Source: Actinomycetes bacterium (lineage in GTDB: Bacteria > Actinomycetota > Acidimicrobiia > Acidimicrobiales > Palsa-688). From it: a stretch of DNA of 6,470 nucleotides. The first letter of the stretch is position 1; every line of letters begins with the position of its first letter. Location of the stretch: the NCBI GenBank assembly GCA_021808425.1, contig JAKBBS010000189.1, positions 1 to 6,470 on the forward strand, in the 5' to 3' direction. The notes below the pieces were generated by a model. That model saw only the letters and a list, made by a program, of their open reading frames with translations. It was not told where the DNA came from and made no database searches. Of this stretch, positions 5,216 to 6,470 are shown piece after piece. The translations under genes were made by a program, and so were the position numbers.

Positions 5216-6055
5216 CTACCGTAACTCTCCGACGGCGACCGGAGCGTTCGTGCTTTGGTCGACTCCTCCCGCGACCTCCGCAGTAACGGCCAGTGCTATG
5301 ACCCCCGTCGCGGCGCGGAACGGGACCACCTGCTGCGGTGACGCCCCGATCAGCCCATAGGAGATCGTCACAGCTCCCGTAACCCCCCAAAGCTGGTAGG
5401 TCTTGTCACGGGGAAGCGGGGCCAGGGTGATCGAGTACAGGTAGCCCTCACCCCCGGGGAGGATGACAGCGTCGAGGGCAGGTCGACCTCCCGGCGAATC
5501 CAGAACAACCTTCCGGGCCCCCGGGACGCTGAGAGCGCTGTCGACCTGAGCGATCGTCGCCTGGTTTCCTGCAGCGCTGAGCTGCCCGCTCAAGTTATTG
5601 ACCCGCCCCTCCAGGTGAACGACTGCGATTCCGAGGATCACCATTATGCAGGCAGCCGCCGCCAAGCTCGCCAAGCGGAGCGAGCGCGCGACCCGAGGCG
5701 TGCTCCGGGCGGCCCGTGCCCCCGAAGTCGGACGGCGCTGGAACGGCGAGCCTGTCGCTGCGTCAACCCGACGTGGGAGGATGAATGCGTCAACGGGCCT
5801 TCCGGGATCAGCCGTCCCGTCGGAGGCCTCGTCGCTCAGCCCCGAGACGATCCGGTCCCAAAGGCCCGGCGGGGCAGCCTGGCCGGCGTAGGCGAGAAGC
5901 CCGACGACCTCAAGATGGTTGCGCAGCTCGTCGCGACATTTCGGGCAGGTTTCTAGATGCAGCTCTAGCGACTCGCGTTCGTCGGCTTCGACAGCGTCGA
6001 GGGCAAGTGCGCCGAGGAGTTGCTCCGCTTCGGCGTGGGCGATCATTCTGGCCAT
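5216..6055 (-). CDS. Membrane anti-sigma factor, RskA-like
   Basis: A single-pass membrane protein expected to hold the ECF sigma factor encoded just upstream until an outside signal leads to its proteolysis. With 279 residues it has a cytoplasmic N-terminal zinc-type anti-sigma domain (about 5-75) with H33-x3-C37-x2-C40 (HLETCPKC) and H7 as a possible fourth ligand. A basic linker follows (about 95-127), then one membrane helix (128-147). A short heptad-like stretch (about 148-172) leads to an outer RskA-type domain (about 178-279) with TYQLWGV (219-225) and a VTAEVAGG motif near the end. Start choice is open: ATG 6055 overlaps the sigma gene by 13 bases, while ATG 6046 gives an ATGA overlap of 4 bases; neither has a strong ribosome site, so coupling to the sigma gene is likely. 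The signal sensed is unknown. Confidence 0.9.
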   Translation of the reverse strand: MARMIAHAEAEQLLGALALDAVEADERESLELHLETCPKCRDELRNHLEVVGLLAYAGQAAPPGLWDRIVSGLSDEASDGTADPGRPVDAFILPRRVDAATGSPFQRRPTSGARAARSTPRVARSLRLASLAAAACIMVILGIAVVHLEGRVNNLSGQLSAAGNQATIAQVDSALSVPGARKVVLDSPGGRPALDAVILPGGEGYLYSITLAPLPRDKTYQLWGVTGAVTISYGLIGASPQQVVPFRAATGVIALAVTAEVAGGVDQSTNAPVAVGELR

Positions 6056-6470
6056 GCCACGCTCGCGGATGTCTCGGCCAGCGATAGACGCATCCTCTTG
6101 AGTCCGTTGCGGATCCGGCTCTTGATGGTTCCCTCCGGTGCGTCCAGCTCGGCGGCTACCTCACGATAGGTCCGTCCGCCGAAGTATGCGAGCTCGATCG
6201 CCCGCCGTTCAGGTTCGGGGAGCTCCATGACAGCATCCCTCACTTTTTCGGCAACCGCCAAGTCCCACACCTCCCGTTCGAGGTCGTAACCGGCTTCGGC
6301 GGTGCGTTGCGCCTGGCGCTGCTCCCGGTCGGACCGTGCGCGATCGGACCGGATCACGTCGACGGAGCGGCCGTGGGTCTGGGCGAGAAGGAACGACCGC
6401 AAGGTGCCACGCTCGGGGTCGAAGCGCTCGGGCTGGTTCCAGAGCCGGACGAACACCTCCTGGACCACCT
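6043..6470 (-). CDS. ECF sigma factor, 5' end missing at the window edge
   Basis: The last 141 residues of an extracytoplasmic-function sigma-70 factor, which directs RNA polymerase to a small regulon. The frame enters from the right edge. The GTG at 6468 is the valine of a region 2 core (VVQEVFVRLWNQPERFDPERG), not a start; ECF factors are usually 170-200 residues, so roughly 40-50 are missing. Region 2.2-2.4 covers about residues 1-50 of the visible part, and region 4 about 75-128, with a helix-turn-helix at TYREVAAELDAPEGTIKSR (100-118). The stop overlaps the anti-sigma start, placing both in one operon. The partner's type suggests a SigK/SigL-like group, but that assignment is inference. 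Its promoter is outside the window. Confidence 0.93.
   Translation of the reverse strand, partial: VVQEVFVRLWNQPERFDPERGTLRSFLLAQTHGRSVDVIRSDRARSDREQRQAQRTAEAGYDLEREVWDLAVAEKVRDAVMELPEPERRAIELAYFGGRTYREVAAELDAPEGTIKSRIRNGLKRMRLSLAETSASVAWPE

Noticed and set aside
6466..6468. GTG at 6468 as the sigma factor start
   Set aside because: It falls inside the conserved region 2 helix (VVQEVFVRLW); the true start is beyond the window.

Overview
This 6.5 kb window is high-GC DNA, most likely from an actinobacterium. Three things point that way: strong G/C preference at third codon positions, an RskA-type anti-sigma factor beside an ECF sigma factor, and secreted lipoproteins with long Ala/Ser/Thr-rich linkers. 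The paired ferritin-like proteins remind me of Acidimicrobiia-like lineages, but that placement is inference. Coding density is high and no gene-free stretch exceeds about 100 bases. I see no tRNA, rRNA, CRISPR array, insertion sequence or phage gene.

Left part (1-2466). A probable partial gene runs off the left edge on the minus strand. Facing away from it are three plus-strand genes: a small type-1 copper protein (cupredoxin) lipoprotein, then two exported ferritin-like proteins whose stop and start codons share one base. All three products should act outside the cytoplasmic membrane. Together they look like an envelope metal or redox module. The two ferritin-like proteins are paralogues: both carry an N-terminal extension of about 50 residues ahead of the export signal and the same set of candidate metal ligands. 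Only the second keeps a clear twin-arginine motif and a lipobox.

Middle (2486-5142). Two cytoplasmic enzymes of consecutive peptidoglycan steps sit head to head. Ddl makes D-Ala-D-Ala (plus strand) and MurF attaches it to UDP-MurNAc-tripeptide (minus strand). Their starts are 89 bases apart. That gap holds a repeated pyrimidine tract that, read on the minus strand, supplies a strong Shine-Dalgarno for a 17-codon upstream frame whose stop overlaps the murF start codon. MurF converges on the ferritin-like pair with a 19-base gap, and a perfect 12-bp inverted repeat lies in the last codons of murF.

Right part (5216-6470, minus strand). An ECF sigma factor, missing its 5' end at the window edge, overlaps the gene for its membrane anti-sigma factor, which has a zinc-binding N-terminal motif, one membrane helix and an RskA-like outer domain. 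This pair converges on ddl. Whether it controls the copper/ferritin genes cannot be decided from sequence, although sequences loosely like SigK-type promoter elements occur upstream of them.
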